Shown: positions 1 to 9,262, numbered from the stretch's first letter. The stretch is DNA of 64,000 bases from Doryteuthis pealeii (GCA_023376005.1 CM042147.1:121661421-121725420); one strand, 5' to 3'. The notes: generated by a model from the letters alone, not told the origin. Made by a program: numbers and translations.

Positions 1-417
1 GACACAATTCGGTATCTCCAGATGCATTTGCCTAGGTTGTGAAGGTGATGAACTACATGGACTGTGTGATCTTAAGCTCGCCTGATAATCTCTGTATAGT
101 ACTCACCAGATTTGCCTCTATGGCTTTGAGCACAGCCTCAGAATCCACGGTTTTTAGGCCTACCTAATTTGCTTAACCATTGAGGTTCTTGCAACTCAAG
201 CCTTTCTTGAACCATCTGGTTATCTCTATGGCTTGGAGCATGTCCTCTGAATCCACGGTTTTAGGCCTACATAACTTTGCCTGATTGTCAAGGTTCTTGC
301 AACCTGAGCAAAATTTCTTGAACCATCTGGTTTTCCAAAACAAATGTTTTTGATTGCTTCTGTGGCATTATGGCCCAGTTTGAACCCGTAAAGAATAAGT
401 TCCTAAAATTGTTGCAT
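1..417 (-). pseudogene. Mariner transposase N-terminal fragment (copy A)
   Basis: Read on the minus strand from 417 leftwards, the sequence encodes pieces of a mariner transposase in order: the first helix region (YGFKLGHNATEAIKN), the W-F-K-K-F segment, the RPKTVDSED linker, an IEANLVSTIQRLSGEL helix-turn-helix stretch and VHHLHNLGKCIWRYRIV, which runs off the left edge. There are frame changes, stops and about 35 bp missing before the WFKKF part. The 111-bp segment from the WFKKF part to the MLQAIE part is present roughly twice in tandem (about 93-315). No catalytic D,D,D region is present. It is a dead fragment of a mariner (Tc1/mariner superfamily). Copy B has the same fragment at 20800-21275. 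Confidence 0.8.
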
Positions 418-602
418 GTCTTTAGTTATTTAATAAGCTTAGCTTAGATGGGACACACAACCAGAAGTATGGGGCGCCCAGTGAGTGGCTTTCAAATCAC
501 ACACTGAGTAAAGTAATGTTAACACACCAACTACCAGGATAATACAAATCACAGTGAGTACCTACCACACCTTAAACTGCTTCAGTCATATGATATATAT
601 AT

Positions 603-1190
603 ATATTATATTTACCAAACCCTCCACATGAGTAGGATGTGACATAAGGTCAATTTCTTAAGCAGAGTATTGAAGTCAGTAAGTCTACTGTTGGTTTGAA
701 TAACAGCAGCTAACTAAGTACAACTTAAGCAGTGTCCAAGACAGTTGGTATATATAGAAATCTAGAATGACCCATTCATGAATTTGGGTGATTTGGGTCA
801 TTCCATTCCTTGAGATCTGATTGGCTACTTGACTGCTTGATTTGAATGACATTGTGGAGTCATATATATCCTGTCATTCTGCAGTAGACTTTGTGACATT
901 CGGGTTTGTATTTAAGTTACAACCATTTGTTGCCTTGTCTTCCCAGTTCGACGGTAATTGGAACTTTAATTATTCTTCACAGAGTTTAACAGGTTTGAAT
1001 TCAGAGTTTTCCTTCACCTAGACTGGTTGCCTAGCTACTATTTACCCATAGCTATTTACCCGTAGTTAGATACATAACTTTGCCAAGGGTATTAGCGCAA
1101 TGTGAAATGCAAACAGCTTCGTTAAGGATTTGAACTCAGGGTGACGAGTCCATTTCCTACAACTCTAACCATTACACCACACGCCTCCAG
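603..1190 (-). repeat. tRNA-derived SINE (family B), split by an insertion
   Basis: The minus strand starting near 1190 reads as a tRNA-like head: an A-box-like TGGTGTAATGGTTAGAG and a B-box-like stretch about 45 bases later. A conserved body follows (ATAGCTATGGGTAAATAG region). The element runs down to the CTCCACATGAGTAGGATGTG block at 620-640. The body is interrupted at 669-979 by a different repeat. Sister copies are at 1540-1831, 21500-22060, 22420-22700 and 43730-43975. Confidence 0.7.
669..979. mobile_element. 311-bp dispersed repeat inserted in a SINE
   Basis: This block separates two parts of SINE family B that are contiguous elsewhere (for example at 1570-1610). The six bases CAGAGT occur on both sides (663-668 and 980-985), consistent with a target duplication. 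A diverged copy lies at 13995-14285, sharing the TTGGTTTGAA(T/C)AACA start and the GACGGTAATTGGAA end. No coding capacity is visible. Its class is unknown to me. Confidence 0.6.
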
Positions 1191-1199
1191 AAATTGACA

Positions 1200-1306
1200 A
1201 TATATATTTACCGAACCCTCCATGCGAACAGGATGTGACACACTGGTATCGAACCCAGAAGCTTATGGTTCCTGAGTGAATGCTTTATCAACTGAGTTAA
1301 ACCGAA
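1200..1306 (-). repeat. Short tRNA-derived SINE (family D)
   Basis: Minus strand from 1306 reads GGTTTAACTCAGTTGATAAA (A box region), then TTCTGGGTTCGATACCAG (B box), followed by about 40 bases shared with family B (CACATCCTGTTCGCATGG). This is the RNA polymerase III promoter layout of a tRNA-derived SINE. It is repeated in copy B at 22075-22180. Confidence 0.65.
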
Positions 1307-1539
1307 AAAAAAAAAACCCAAAAAACTTTGCTTTTTTTAATTTATTACTCAGTTTAGTAGTTCTAACAAAAGTGTTCATTTCTTTCTTTTTTTTATTTCT
1401 ATATCTTTTTTCTTTTTTTTTCTTTCTTCCTTAAATTGAAGCAGATGATAGGCATCTCATGTATAGCATTATCACTCTCCCTCCCTCTCTCTTTCTTTCT
1501 TCCTTCCATTGAAACAGATGTTAGGCACCTCATTCATAT
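1307..1539. other. Homopolymer and pyrimidine-rich spacer
   Basis: A-runs, poly-T and CT-rich stretches (TTTCTTTCTTCCTTCC) around a short duplicated phrase, GAAACAGATG / GAAGCAGATG followed by (T/A)TAGGCA. No gene is seen. The same stretch in copy B is 22180-22410. Confidence 0.6.
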
Positions 1540-1831
1540 ATATATTTACCAACCCCTCCACACGAGCAGTATGTGACACAATGTCAATTTCTTAAGCAGA
1601 GTTTAACAGGTTTGAATTCAGAGTTTTCCTTCTCCTAGACTGGTTGCCTAGCCATGGTTAAGAGCTCAGTTTGCCCTACTATTTACCCATAGCTGGAGGG
1701 AGAGTAGTTGGATATATAACTTTGCTAAGAGTATTAGTGCAATGTGAAATGCAAACAGCTTCGTTCAGGATTTGAACTCTGCTCGATAAGTCCATTTCCT
1801 ACAACTCTAACAATTACACCACGCACATCCA
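1540..1831 (-). repeat. tRNA-derived SINE (family B)
   Basis: Uninterrupted copy. Minus strand from 1831: GGATGTGCGTGGTGTAATTG gives the A-box region, and GAGTTCAAATCCTG the B box. The conserved body with CTATGGGTAAATAGTAGGGC follows, and the 3' part ends in CTGCTCGTGTGGAGGGGTTG. The adjoining ATATATAT tract is the probable tail or insertion site. Confidence 0.75.
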
Positions 1832-1984
1832 GTCATATGGTATATGTGCTGCAAAATAGCAGGTACCGAAATATTGCAAAACTTTTGATTCACCCGAGTA
1901 TAATGATATCTGGGCTTGTATATAAAATATAAAATGACTATTTTTATATTTTATAAATTATCTATAAATTAATGTACTTCTTTC

Positions 1985-2140
1985 TAAATCCTCCGTCCGT
2001 TATCATCTTGCAACCCCCTCTGGTTAAAAATGAGACCATCCAAATTATCCAAGATGAAATGCAAAAATGTAAATACTGATTATCTGGTGTTACTTATCCG
2101 CTGAATTCTTATTTCTTATTTCATAACCTCAACTAATAAT
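1985..2140. repeat. Dispersed repeat family H, left part
   Basis: The block with TCATCTTGCAACCCCCTCTG and the ATCTGGTGTTACTTATCCGC motif recurs at 22855-22990, partly at 13510-13610, and most completely at 40190-40400. At 40 kb the sequence continues straight into AATGATGGACCATTCC. Here the continuation is found only at 2604-2690, so 2140-2600 is an insertion flanked by a direct repeat of about 45 bp (GCTGAATTCTTATTTC and following). Confidence 0.6.
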
Positions 2141-2347
2141 GGCCTCTGAATCCATGGTTTTAGGCCTACATAACTTTGCCTGATTGTCAAGGTTCTTGCA
2201 ACTTGAGCAAAATTTCTTGAACCAACTGGTTACTGTAATGTGACCAACTGTGCCTTAACCTTTTTCCAAAACAAATGTTTTTGATTGCTTCTGTGGCATT
2301 GTGGCCCAGTTTGAACTCGTAAAGTATAAGTTCCTGAATAGTTGCAT
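2139..2347 (-). pseudogene. Mariner transposase N-terminal fragment with one satellite unit
   Basis: From 2347 leftwards the minus strand encodes LILYEFKLGHNATEAIKN, then after a frame change GTVGHITVTSWFKKFCSSCK, NLDNQAKLCRPKTMDSEA. This is the expected order of the mariner N-terminal DNA-binding region. It contains a single copy of the 111-bp segment that forms the array at 23005-26410 in copy B. It ends abruptly at 2139 and there is no catalytic domain. Confidence 0.8.
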
Positions 2348-2459
2348 GTTCATCTGTGTGGCTTTCAAATCACACACTGAGTAAAGCAATGTTAACACAC
2401 AAGCTACCAGGTTAATACTAATCACAGTGAGTACCTACCACAGCTTAAACTGCTTCAGT

Positions 2460-2590
2460 AATATGATATATATTTACCAAACCCTCCACATGAGTAGGAT
2501 GTGACACAAGGTCAATTTCTTAAGCGGAGTTTAACAGGTTTGAATTCAGAGTTTTCCTTCACCTAGACTGGTTGCCTAGCTACTATTTTA
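2460..2590 (-). repeat. Truncated SINE family B
   Basis: Shares the CTCCACATGAGTAGGATGTG block, CAATTTCTTAAGC, TTTAACAGGTTTGAATTCAG and CTAGACTGGTTGCCTAGC with the full copies but lacks the tRNA-like head. Copy B equivalent is 26640-26760. Confidence 0.6.
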
Positions 2591-2665
2591 TTACTACTAT
2601 GTTATTTATTCGCTGAATTCTTATTTCATAACCTCAACTAAATAATGGACCATTCCGTTTTTATT

Positions 2666-2812
2666 ATAAAGAAAGAAAGGACATGCTACACATTAAAAAT
2701 ATAATAAGAAATAAAGAGAAAGGACATGCTACACATAAAAAATATAATAAGAAAGAAATAAAGAGAAAGGACATGCTACATATAAAAATATAATAAGAAA
2801 GAAAGAAGAAAT
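2666..2812. repeat. About 48-bp tandem repeat, three units
   Basis: Units start with AAAGGACATGCTACA and end in AAATATAATAAGAAAG. Three units here, one in copy B (26845-26890) and one diverged unit at 40375-40425, so the copy number is variable. Confidence 0.75.
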
Positions 2813-3020
2813 GTTTATTTATTGAATTTATAAATATCTATCCTATTTTCGTTATCCCCTATAAATTTATATTTTTTGTTATCACCTGTAGGTTATAAAT
2901 TTGATAAATAAACATTTCTCAGTTGCCCACACTCTACACAAAATTTCCCAGTTAACCACACTCTACACAAAATCTTTAATAAGAACAACTTAAAGATTAG
3001 TTTCTCCTGTATGGACAGTA

Positions 3021-3286
3021 TTTTTTTTTTTTTTTTTCATCGGGGCGGCCTAAAGTAGGTATCAGCCAATCAGCAAGGGAGTCTATCCCCTTTTCAATAG
3101 CGCTAGACCAAGGAGATTGTTTTTTTGTTTTTTTTTTCATCTGAGGTGGAGCGCCACACCTACCATCAGCTCCTTACTTTATCGCACAGATCCCTGTGCT
3201 ACTCATACGCTGAGTTGGCGAGGACCGGAATCGAACTAGGAACCATGTGGTTTCTAGCCAAACGCTCTACCCACTGAGCTAACCCG
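3021..3286 (-). repeat. tRNA-derived SINE (family A) with poly-A tail
   Basis: Minus strand from 3286: GGGTTAGCTCAGTGGGTAGA (A box), CCTAGTTCGATTCCGG (B box), then the body GTAGGTGTGGCGCTCCACC and an oligo-A tail seen as the T run 3021-3037. Length is about 265 bp. Other copies are at 27087-27341, 42439-42670, 45627-46112 (split) and a diverged one at 9040-9262. Confidence 0.85.
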
Positions 3287-3365
3287 TATAGAAAAGATAA
3301 TTAAAAAACATAACAACAAAATAATTAACAACCATACAAATGATAGAAATAAGGAAAAGGACAGA

Positions 3366-3810
3366 CAGAAAAACTGCAATTGCCAAAACCCAGACATGTG
3401 CCCGGTAAAAAGAAAGTGTTTAACAAAAGGTGTAATTTACCTTGCATCAATAACATCTACACAAAAACCCGACATTATTAAATTTTACATGGGTTGTACA
3501 AAATCAGATTTTAAAACTAGGTTTACAAGCCATAAACACTCTTTTTCTAATATTAAACTAAAAAATGTAACAACCTTAGCTAGCTATATTTGGAATTTAA
3601 AGCATCAAAATACAACACCGATTATTAAATGGGGAATATTAAAGAGATCAAATATCTGCCAAAGTCTAACTGATCCATGTTTTTTTTATTTTACAAGAAA
3701 AGTTAGCGATAAGTAGATTCCCGGATATGAAAAATTTATCAAATAAGAAAGATGAATTTCTGGGGAAATGCCACCACAGATTGTATAACTCATTAATGTA
3801 TTATTAAGAT
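3366..3810 (+). pseudogene. Penelope-like element: GIY-YIG endonuclease domain fragment
   Basis: The plus strand encodes a Cys-rich entry (NCNCQNPDMCPVKRKCLTKG) and then a GIY-YIG nuclease fold: VIYLAS, KFYMGCTKSDFKTRFTSHK (the YxG plus conserved Arg), NVTTLASYIWNLK and IIKWGILKRS. This is the usual C-terminal domain of Penelope-like retroelements. The open frame spans 3396-3716, and after a frame change the tail NKKDEFLGKCHHR continues to about 3810. The reverse transcriptase part is missing, so the element is 5'-truncated. A hammerhead-like motif follows on the same strand at 4130-4190. The copy B equivalent (27415-27800) is broken by indels. Confidence 0.85.
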
Positions 3811-4129
3811 TAATATAGATATAATATAAAATATGCACTAATTATTACAAAAACAAAATCTCTAACTTAATAGAATTATCAAAAGACTTGAATTTCAGAA
3901 GTACACATAAGTAAGATATAAACAAGATGAATAATAAAGAAAAAGAGGATAGGAGTAAAAACAGCTGATAGATAGAATTACAAATTACTTTTCCCGGATG
4001 AACATATGGAAAACTAATCATCAATTTCAAAGGAAAAAAGTTTAGTTTTAAAGACTAAAAGTTTATTTTAGAAGACAGAGAAATAAAAATAATTCTAAAC
4101 CAGACATATATAATATTAACTACCTATAA

Positions 4130-4190
4130 TTTTTTAGTTCTCCTGAGGAAAGTGTATCTTGAACACCGAAACCATGGTAGAGAGAAAAAC
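4130..4190 (+). ncRNA. Hammerhead-ribozyme-like motif downstream of the Penelope fragment
   Basis: Core CTGAGGA at 4143-4149 and GAAA at 4168-4171. The stem II candidate is GTGT (4152-4155) with ACAC (4163-4166). Stem III is ACC/GGT (4171-4173 with 4176-4178) closed by a two-base loop, and the expected cleavage follows A4179. Stem I is TTCTC (4138-4142) with GAGAG (4180-4184), extended by T/A pairs 4131-4135 with 4185-4189. Deviations are two extra A and one C between the core and stem II. Penelope-like elements are known to carry short type I hammerheads with such palindromic stem III. The placement after the ORF on the same strand fits. Activity is uncertain. Confidence 0.55.
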
Positions 4191-4201
4191 CTTTCTACAA
4201 C

Positions 4202-4204
4202 TTA

Positions 4205-4236
<32 letters not shown>
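4202..4236. repeat. (TA)n microsatellite
   Basis: About 17 TA dinucleotides following the Penelope-like 3' end. Also present in copy B (28201-28230). Confidence 0.9.
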
Positions 4237-4239
<3 letters not shown>

Positions 4240-4266
4240 AGTGATTTTTACGTAATCTTATATATA

Positions 4267-4403
4267 CAAGGTGTGTCATAAAAGTATCGAGATTGAAGCT
4301 CTATTTACCAAGATAGAAATGAATAATGAATAGAATGTTAATTTTTTCAGAATACAAGGTGTGTCAAAAAATTTTTAAATCTCTACTTTTTTGACACACC
4401 TTG
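4267..4403. mobile_element. Mariner-type MITE with CAAGGTGTGTC ends
   Basis: Begins CAAGGTGTGTCA and ends TGACACACCTTG, with TA on each side (4265-4266, 4404-4405). A third copy of the end sequence sits inside at about 4355, so one MITE may be nested in another. 137 bp, no coding capacity. TA flanks and end sequence fit Tc1/mariner. Copy B: 28262-28397. Confidence 0.7.
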
Positions 4404-4567
4404 TATGTATATATATATATATATGTGTGTGTGTAACTGCATCTAAGTGCTAAGTGATTTTATACATATTTAAGCACACACACACACACAGGTTGTATGA
4501 TCTGGTGTGTGAATGCAGCTTTTTCTCTCCATGCATTTTAATGACCTTCTTAAATACACTGCAATTT

Positions 4568-5136
4568 GGACCAAGTAACCAATAGGCACCCCAAATCATC
4601 AACTTAATGAAAGGTTCATATTTTAACTCTACACCAGTAAGTTTCGCTTTCAAATATTTGAAAATAAACAAACAGACAATTTTTGCAATTATATTGTATC
4701 TGACAAAAACAATTTTTACATATTGTGTGATACTATTTCTGAACGACATCCTTTTATTTAAATAAGCATAAAAATATTTTGTAAATAAAAACTGTATTTT
4801 TATTTAAATAAACATAATTGCATTTTTCTTCTGATTAAGTAAAAACTATTTTAGTATAAAAATGTCTTTTGTCTTTTTTTAAATCATCATAAGGTGTTGA
4901 AAAATATTCATAAATTTCTGATTAAAAAGTATTTATTTAAAAAAGATTTTGCTATTGAATTTTAATTTGATTATGTGTACCAACCATCTATTTATTTAGT
5001 TTATTGTTAGTTCAACATCTCCATAAACTTCTGATTAAAATCATTTGTTTACAAAAATTTGGAAGTGGAAGTTGATGAGTTAAAATATGAACCTTTCATT
5101 AAGTTGATGATTTGGGGTGCTTATTGGTTACTTTGT
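4568..5136. mobile_element. Fold-back MITE, ends GGACCAAGTAACC
   Basis: The left arm (GGACCAAGTAACCAATAGGC) is matched by an inverted right arm near 5060-5136 (GGTGCTTATTGGTTAC); arms run about 80 bp. The ends resemble those of the MITE at 7322-7560 (GGACCATAT.ACCTTTAGGC), so both may belong to one superfamily. Copy B: about 28560-29060. Confidence 0.65.
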
Positions 5137-5642
5137 TCAAATATTCAATAAGCAGGACTATCCATAAGCTTTGAGGTGACCTAGTGTTACAATTCATGAG
5201 AGGTCATTAATTGCGAACAGACCCTGTAGCTAGAATTTAAATTGAGGTCTGTCGATTTAGAATCAGGGAGTCCATTGAAAACTACCGGGGCTGTTGGTAA
5301 CTCTTGACCCTTAGAGGCGCTTGATTTTACGTTCCATGACAGACACGTGATAGTTTAGAGTTTTAGATTCAACCTAGCTTTCAGAGACCTTAGGCATTCT
5401 CTGGGGTCGGTCTCCAGCAGTGAATTAAATATGGGCCAATAAAAGCTTGATCAAGCAAACACAGGTCTTGTTAGTTTATTAAATGTAAAAACAAGCAATG
5501 CCCAGCCAGCCCAAGAAGATTGAAGATAGAAGTCAACTAGATAAGAAAATGGTGGCCAGACAAGATAACAGGAATCAGTCAATAAGCAGTTAACAAGAAC
5601 CAGCAACAAGCAAACAAGGTTAACAAGTAGAGAACTAAGTAC
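5137..5642. other. No gene recognised
   Basis: Unique-looking, AT-rich sequence also present in copy B (29060-29560). I see no coding pattern, RNA gene or element ends. Confidence 0.5.
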
Positions 5643-6063
5643 GATCATCTGGTAATCTGAACATTAGTTACATAAATAAGAGTAACCTCCCCTTGTTTGT
5701 TTCACTTTGAGGAAGCCTTATGTTTTGGTCGGCCTTTTTCATTTCACCATAAATTTACACTGAAAATACGAATTTGTTTGAATCAATACAACTGCATGTT
5801 TTAACACAAAAATATGATAAAATGTGTTCTTAATTGTACTTGCACATTATTTGAAATGAACTTAATTGTTATTAAGAACACATTTTATAATATTTTCATG
5901 TTAAAACATGCAGTTATATTGATTCAAACAAAATCGTATTTTTAGTGTAGATTTACAGTGAAATGAAAATGGCCGACCAAAACATAACAGCTTCCTCAAA
6001 GTGAAACAAATAAAGGGAGGTTACTCTCATTTATGTAACTAATGTTCAAATTACTGATCATCA
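5643..6063. mobile_element. Long-hairpin MITE (about 190-bp arms)
   Basis: The segment is nearly self-complementary. GATCATCTGGTAATCTGAAC at the left matches an inverted GATGATCAGTAATTTGAAC at the right, and the arms continue through the TTTGAGGAAGC and TTTGGTCGGCC blocks to the centre near 5850. Another copy is at 10575-10870 and copy B has it at 29530-29950. No ORF. Confidence 0.8.
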
Positions 6064-6082
6064 TCTCTCTAATCTAAGTCTC

Positions 6083-6109
6083 TGTCTCCTCTCTCTCACT
6101 CTCTCTCTC

Positions 6110-6143
<34 letters not shown>
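6083..6143. repeat. (CT)n microsatellite
   Basis: CT-rich tract with about 25 CT units; shorter in copy B (29970-30018). Confidence 0.9.
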
Positions 6144-6148
<5 letters not shown>

Positions 6149-6339
6149 AGATGAACTCCCTCTTGATTATATACCCGAGAACTCTCTCTTATATACCCAA
6201 TGTTTAGAAGGGTATATAACACTAGGCAGACTGAATTTTAAAAAGCGTAGTGGGATGCACTGATCAATCTCAGAAAACACTGATAAAGTAGAAAGAAATA
6301 TCTATATTTTTGGGGCAATTTTTTCTTCACTATATTTTC

Positions 6340-6904
6340 GGTAATCCTTAACTTTTTCCTCGTAAATTCCTACCATAAAATAAATTGAACCCTCATTTTA
6401 TGTCCGTGTTTTTGCAATAAATTTTTTATTTTTCTTGCACCTATTATTTTACAAACTAAATATATTTTATTTATTTATTTTAATATTCACTTCAGTGTGT
6501 ATATTCTAAAAGTTTTATTTTGTGAGAATGGTTAGTTTTAAAGTGGAGGCTCATTTTACAATTTAGGCATAAATTGGATCCTCCTTTTATGACGTAATTT
6601 TGTTTTTTCGTCGACGATGATTAAAATCTGACATTTTTATTTTAGAGTACCAAAGCAAAAAAAAAAAGAAAAGAAATAACAACAACAAAAGGAGCCCCCA
6701 CTTTAAAACTAACCATTCTCACAAAATAAAAACTTTTAGAATATAAACATTGAAGTGAATATTAAAATAAATAAAAAAATATATTTAGTTTGTAAAATAA
6801 CGGGTGCAAGAAAAATAAAACATTTATTGCAAAAATATGGACATAAAATGAGGGTTCAGTTTATTTCATGGTAGGAATTTACGAAGAAAAAGTTAAGGAT
6901 TACC
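6340..6904. mobile_element. 565-bp fold-back element
   Basis: Left end GGTAATCCTTAACTTTTTCC and right end AAAGTTAAGGATTACC are inverted copies. The arms extend about 220 bp, through TTAGTTTTAAAGTGG, around a spacer of about 130 bp. Present in copy B at about 30205-30750. No coding frame. Confidence 0.8.
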
Positions 6905-7313
6905 TTCTTTTTTCCCTACATTTTCAATTTTTGAAGTTTGACACATAATTCGATCTTGTGTTCTGTTTTCATGACTCACTTAAGCAAACACACCTTTGTA
7001 ATTATCAATATTTACTCAGCTGGCAGAGGTAAACATAAACTGAATGTTTTCACGTGTTCAATATCAGCATTGACTTTCAATGAGGGTTGCCAACCTGAAT
7101 AATGATCTTAAAAAAACGACCTCATTTCATTCTAGTAACATTCAATAAAGCAAGAATTCTTCCAAGCCATAACCATGTCAATGCTGTATGACTGCACCAC
7201 CTGGACCTTAACAGAGTGTGTGTCCTGGGTATGACATTAAATTGCATCTGGTGGTGAGGTTCCAACTTTCTCGGTGTGTCTATGTTTATGAAAATCCTTA
7301 ATCTGGAACTATA
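6905..7313. other. No gene recognised
   Basis: Shared by both duplicate copies. No element ends or coding pattern seen. Confidence 0.5.
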
Positions 7314-7321
7314 AATGAAAC

Positions 7322-7560
7322 GGACCATATAACCTTTAGGCACCCCTTTTTGGTCTCGATTAATAAAGGACATGTTTTTCATTTACACCGTCAATATTCG
7401 GTTGTTTGTTAGGGGTTAGGGTTAGGTGTTAGTTTTATAATTAAAAAAAAAAAAAATCTGAAAATCATCTGTTAAAACAACTGGATATTGACGGTGTAAA
7501 TGAAAAATATGTCCTTTCTTAATCGAGATCAAAAAGGGGTGCCTAAAGGTCATATGGTCC
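7322..7560. mobile_element. Hairpin MITE with 8-bp target duplication (hAT-like)
   Basis: Starts GGACCATAT and ends ATATGGTCC with arms of about 95 bp. The loop holds GTTAGGGGTTAGGGTTAGG, which resembles telomere repeats. AATGAAAC flanks both sides (7314-7321 and 7561-7568), an 8-bp target duplication as made by hAT-type transposases. Copies: 31148-31372, 41202-41440 and 51937-52620 (interrupted). No ORF. Confidence 0.85.
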
Positions 7561-7612
7561 AATGAAACCTCTGATATTTTTTTATCATTAGTCCTCTGAT
7601 CTACCACTGAGC

Positions 7613-8090
7613 TACTGGGTGTTTTAGAAAAATTTATATAATTTCATAATCTAATAACTTAATCAGTTCTCATTCAATTGATCTCGAATTTTAACAGAAT
7701 GTATAGACACAACCCAAAATTTAATGCTTAATTCTTTGCCTACCAAATTTCCCCCACGACGGTACCAAATTTTCTTTTATTCCATTCAACTGGTTCCCTA
7801 GTGCAAAAGGATCAAGTGCCAGTCTCAGGGTTGGTTCACAGACAAAACAAAAGATGACAGGGGTGTTAATGTAGTCATTTTTCAATATAAACAAGTGACA
7901 TGAGTGAGAGCCACTGCCAGTGGTTACGGTAGAATTGCAGTTGTGAGCAGTTTAAAGTAGGCAAAGAGTTAATGTTTATATGCCTTTTATTTTCCTGTAA
8001 ATGACATTTCAATATCTGAAAAAAAAAACCCAAAAAACATTAAACAGAATTTTGATTTGTTTCTGCACATATATAAATACAAGGTGTTTT
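7613..8090. mobile_element. MITE with GGGTGTTT ends, hosting another MITE
   Basis: Left part TGGGTGTTTTAGAAAAATT with GATCTCGAATTTTAACAG matches the full element at 62278-62612. It is interrupted at 7732-7968 by a TTAA-flanked MITE and resumes with the TGTTTATATGCC part, ending near 8090. A second partial unit follows (8085-8175) up to the fold-back element. Confidence 0.65.
7732..7968. mobile_element. piggyBac-type MITE flanked by TTAA
   Basis: 237 bp; ends TTCTTTGCCTAC and GTAGGCAAAGAG are inverted repeats of about 12 bp, and TTAA lies exactly on each side (7728-7731, 7969-7972). The host MITE copy at 62278-62612 shows the uninterrupted site with a single TTAA (around 62440). TTAA-specific insertion is the mark of piggyBac transposases. 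Copies: 31546-31772 and a degraded one at 59183-59415. Confidence 0.85.
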
Positions 8091-8175
8091 TAAATAATTG
8101 ATATCATTCTAGATGTACAGGGCATTTAAGAAAAATTGATATCATTTCATAATCTAATAACTTGATCAGTTCTAG

Positions 8176-8812
8176 TATTATTTGGATTATTCGGACTATT
8201 GTCCTCATCTTCATTGTTATCTGTACAACGTTTCGGCTGATGTGACCTCCAGCCTTCTTCAGGTATTTTTTCTTGAACTCGGGAACTTTGTTGGACTCGG
8301 CAACCTTCTTTTTGGACTCGAGAACCTTTTGTCATTATTGGGAGCCATCACGGAACTTTGAACCTAACCCTTTATTCAGTTCATGGGGGTATCCTGTTCT
8401 CATTCCACTAACCATAGCTGGGGTACAGGTGTTAAGTTGTGTTAATTCTTATTCTATATTACTGCTGCCCCTTACCAGGACTCTAAACTGTAGATTCTGC
8501 AGTCTAGAGATAACTATCACTTAGAAGTGTCTTAACCTAACTCCTTTATCCACTACGCTATGTGTCCAATTGGACAAATCAGTGTGAATTTTGGGAACTT
8601 ATAAACCTTGTTTTGCCTAGAATATCTACCTCTAATAGTCCAAATAATCCAAATAATACTAATTATCAAGCCTCATCTCAAAAATTCCAAGAAAAGATCA
8701 GTTCTAGTTCTCAGAATTTTTTGAAGTTCTGTGAAGGCTCCCAATTACGACATGAAGGCACCTGAGTTCAACAAGAAGGTTCCCGAGTCTTGACAAGAAA
8801 TACCTGGAAGGT
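8176..8812. mobile_element. Fold-back element with KVPES-type minisatellite arms (copy A, truncated)
   Basis: Left arm: ATTATTCGGACTATTGTCC, then CGTTTCGGCTGATGTGACC, then imprecise 15-24 bp repeats of the GACTCGGGAACCTTCTT type. The right arm repeats this inverted from about 8750 (TTCAACAAGAAGGTTCCCGA) but is cut at 8812 next to the N. The centre holds a tRNA-like stretch (8470-8570). Complete relatives are at 32520-33590 and 38168-38760. Confidence 0.7.
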
Positions 8813-8817
8813 AGGCG

Positions 8818-8818
8818 N
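8818..8818. other. Single undetermined base at the duplication edge
   Basis: The only N in the window. It lies where homology between the two duplicate copies ends and where the fold-back element loses its right arm, so it probably marks an assembly join. Confidence 0.7.
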
Positions 8819-9039
8819 GTTTGCCTATTGGAGGGAGAATATGGATCACTCCCTAAGGTATAGCCTTGTGTAATACAAAAGCTCATCAGGCTTTGAACTC
8901 GGTCGACAGTTATTTCTCTTCAATTTAAACATTAACCACCAACCTGCCAGAAATTGGACAATATAGATCATTACAAATAATTTGCATACGATAAATGGTT
9001 TCAGTATTCTTAGCTAAGATTAATAAAAAGTGTATAGTA

Positions 9040-9262
9040 GTGGCTCTTGTCAGTATGAGCCGGATCAGAGAGGGAACATATCCTTTTCACTGCGGCTAGG
9101 TGCAGGAGATTGCTTTTGTGTCCTGAGATTGTGCGCACATTACATCAGCTTCCACTTTACCGACAAATCCAAGCTGTGCATTTAATACACTGAGTCATGA
9201 GGAGGGCCGCTATTGTACCTGGAACTTATGATTCTGAGGAGATACTCTAACTGAGCCAACTG
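9040..9262 (-). repeat. Diverged SINE family A
   Basis: Keeps the family A order on the minus strand: an A-box-like stretch near 9262, a GGTACAATAGCGG region, the CAGCTTGGATTTGTCGG part and AGGAGATTGC near 9105. Many substitutions; no tail visible. Confidence 0.5.

Larger units (their letters stand above)
1..8812. repeat. Large duplicated segment, copy A
   Basis: The order of elements from base 1 to about 8812 is repeated from 20851 to about 33525 in the same orientation. The opening bases GACACAATTCGGTATCTCCA reappear at 20851 with one inserted base. Homology stops near 8812-8818, where the only N of the window lies, so the copy may be cut by an assembly join there. The left edge is outside the window. 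Copy A reads more cleanly: its Penelope-like frame is open while the same frame in copy B is broken. It is either a real segmental duplication or a false (haplotype) duplication in the assembly. Confidence 0.9.

Noticed and set aside
3186..3286. Functional tRNA gene on the minus strand
   Set aside because: A and B boxes are present but the fold is imperfect and the sequence continues into a SINE body with a poly-A tail, repeated at several sites.
7408..7440. Interstitial telomere sequence marking a chromosome fusion
   Set aside because: Only two or three TTAGGG-like units, and they are the loop of a MITE present at four sites.
8220..8290. Complete hammerhead ribozyme in the fold-back arm
   Set aside because: CTGAAGA, a 5-bp hairpin and GAAA are present, but no stem III with a following UH and no pairing stem I were found.
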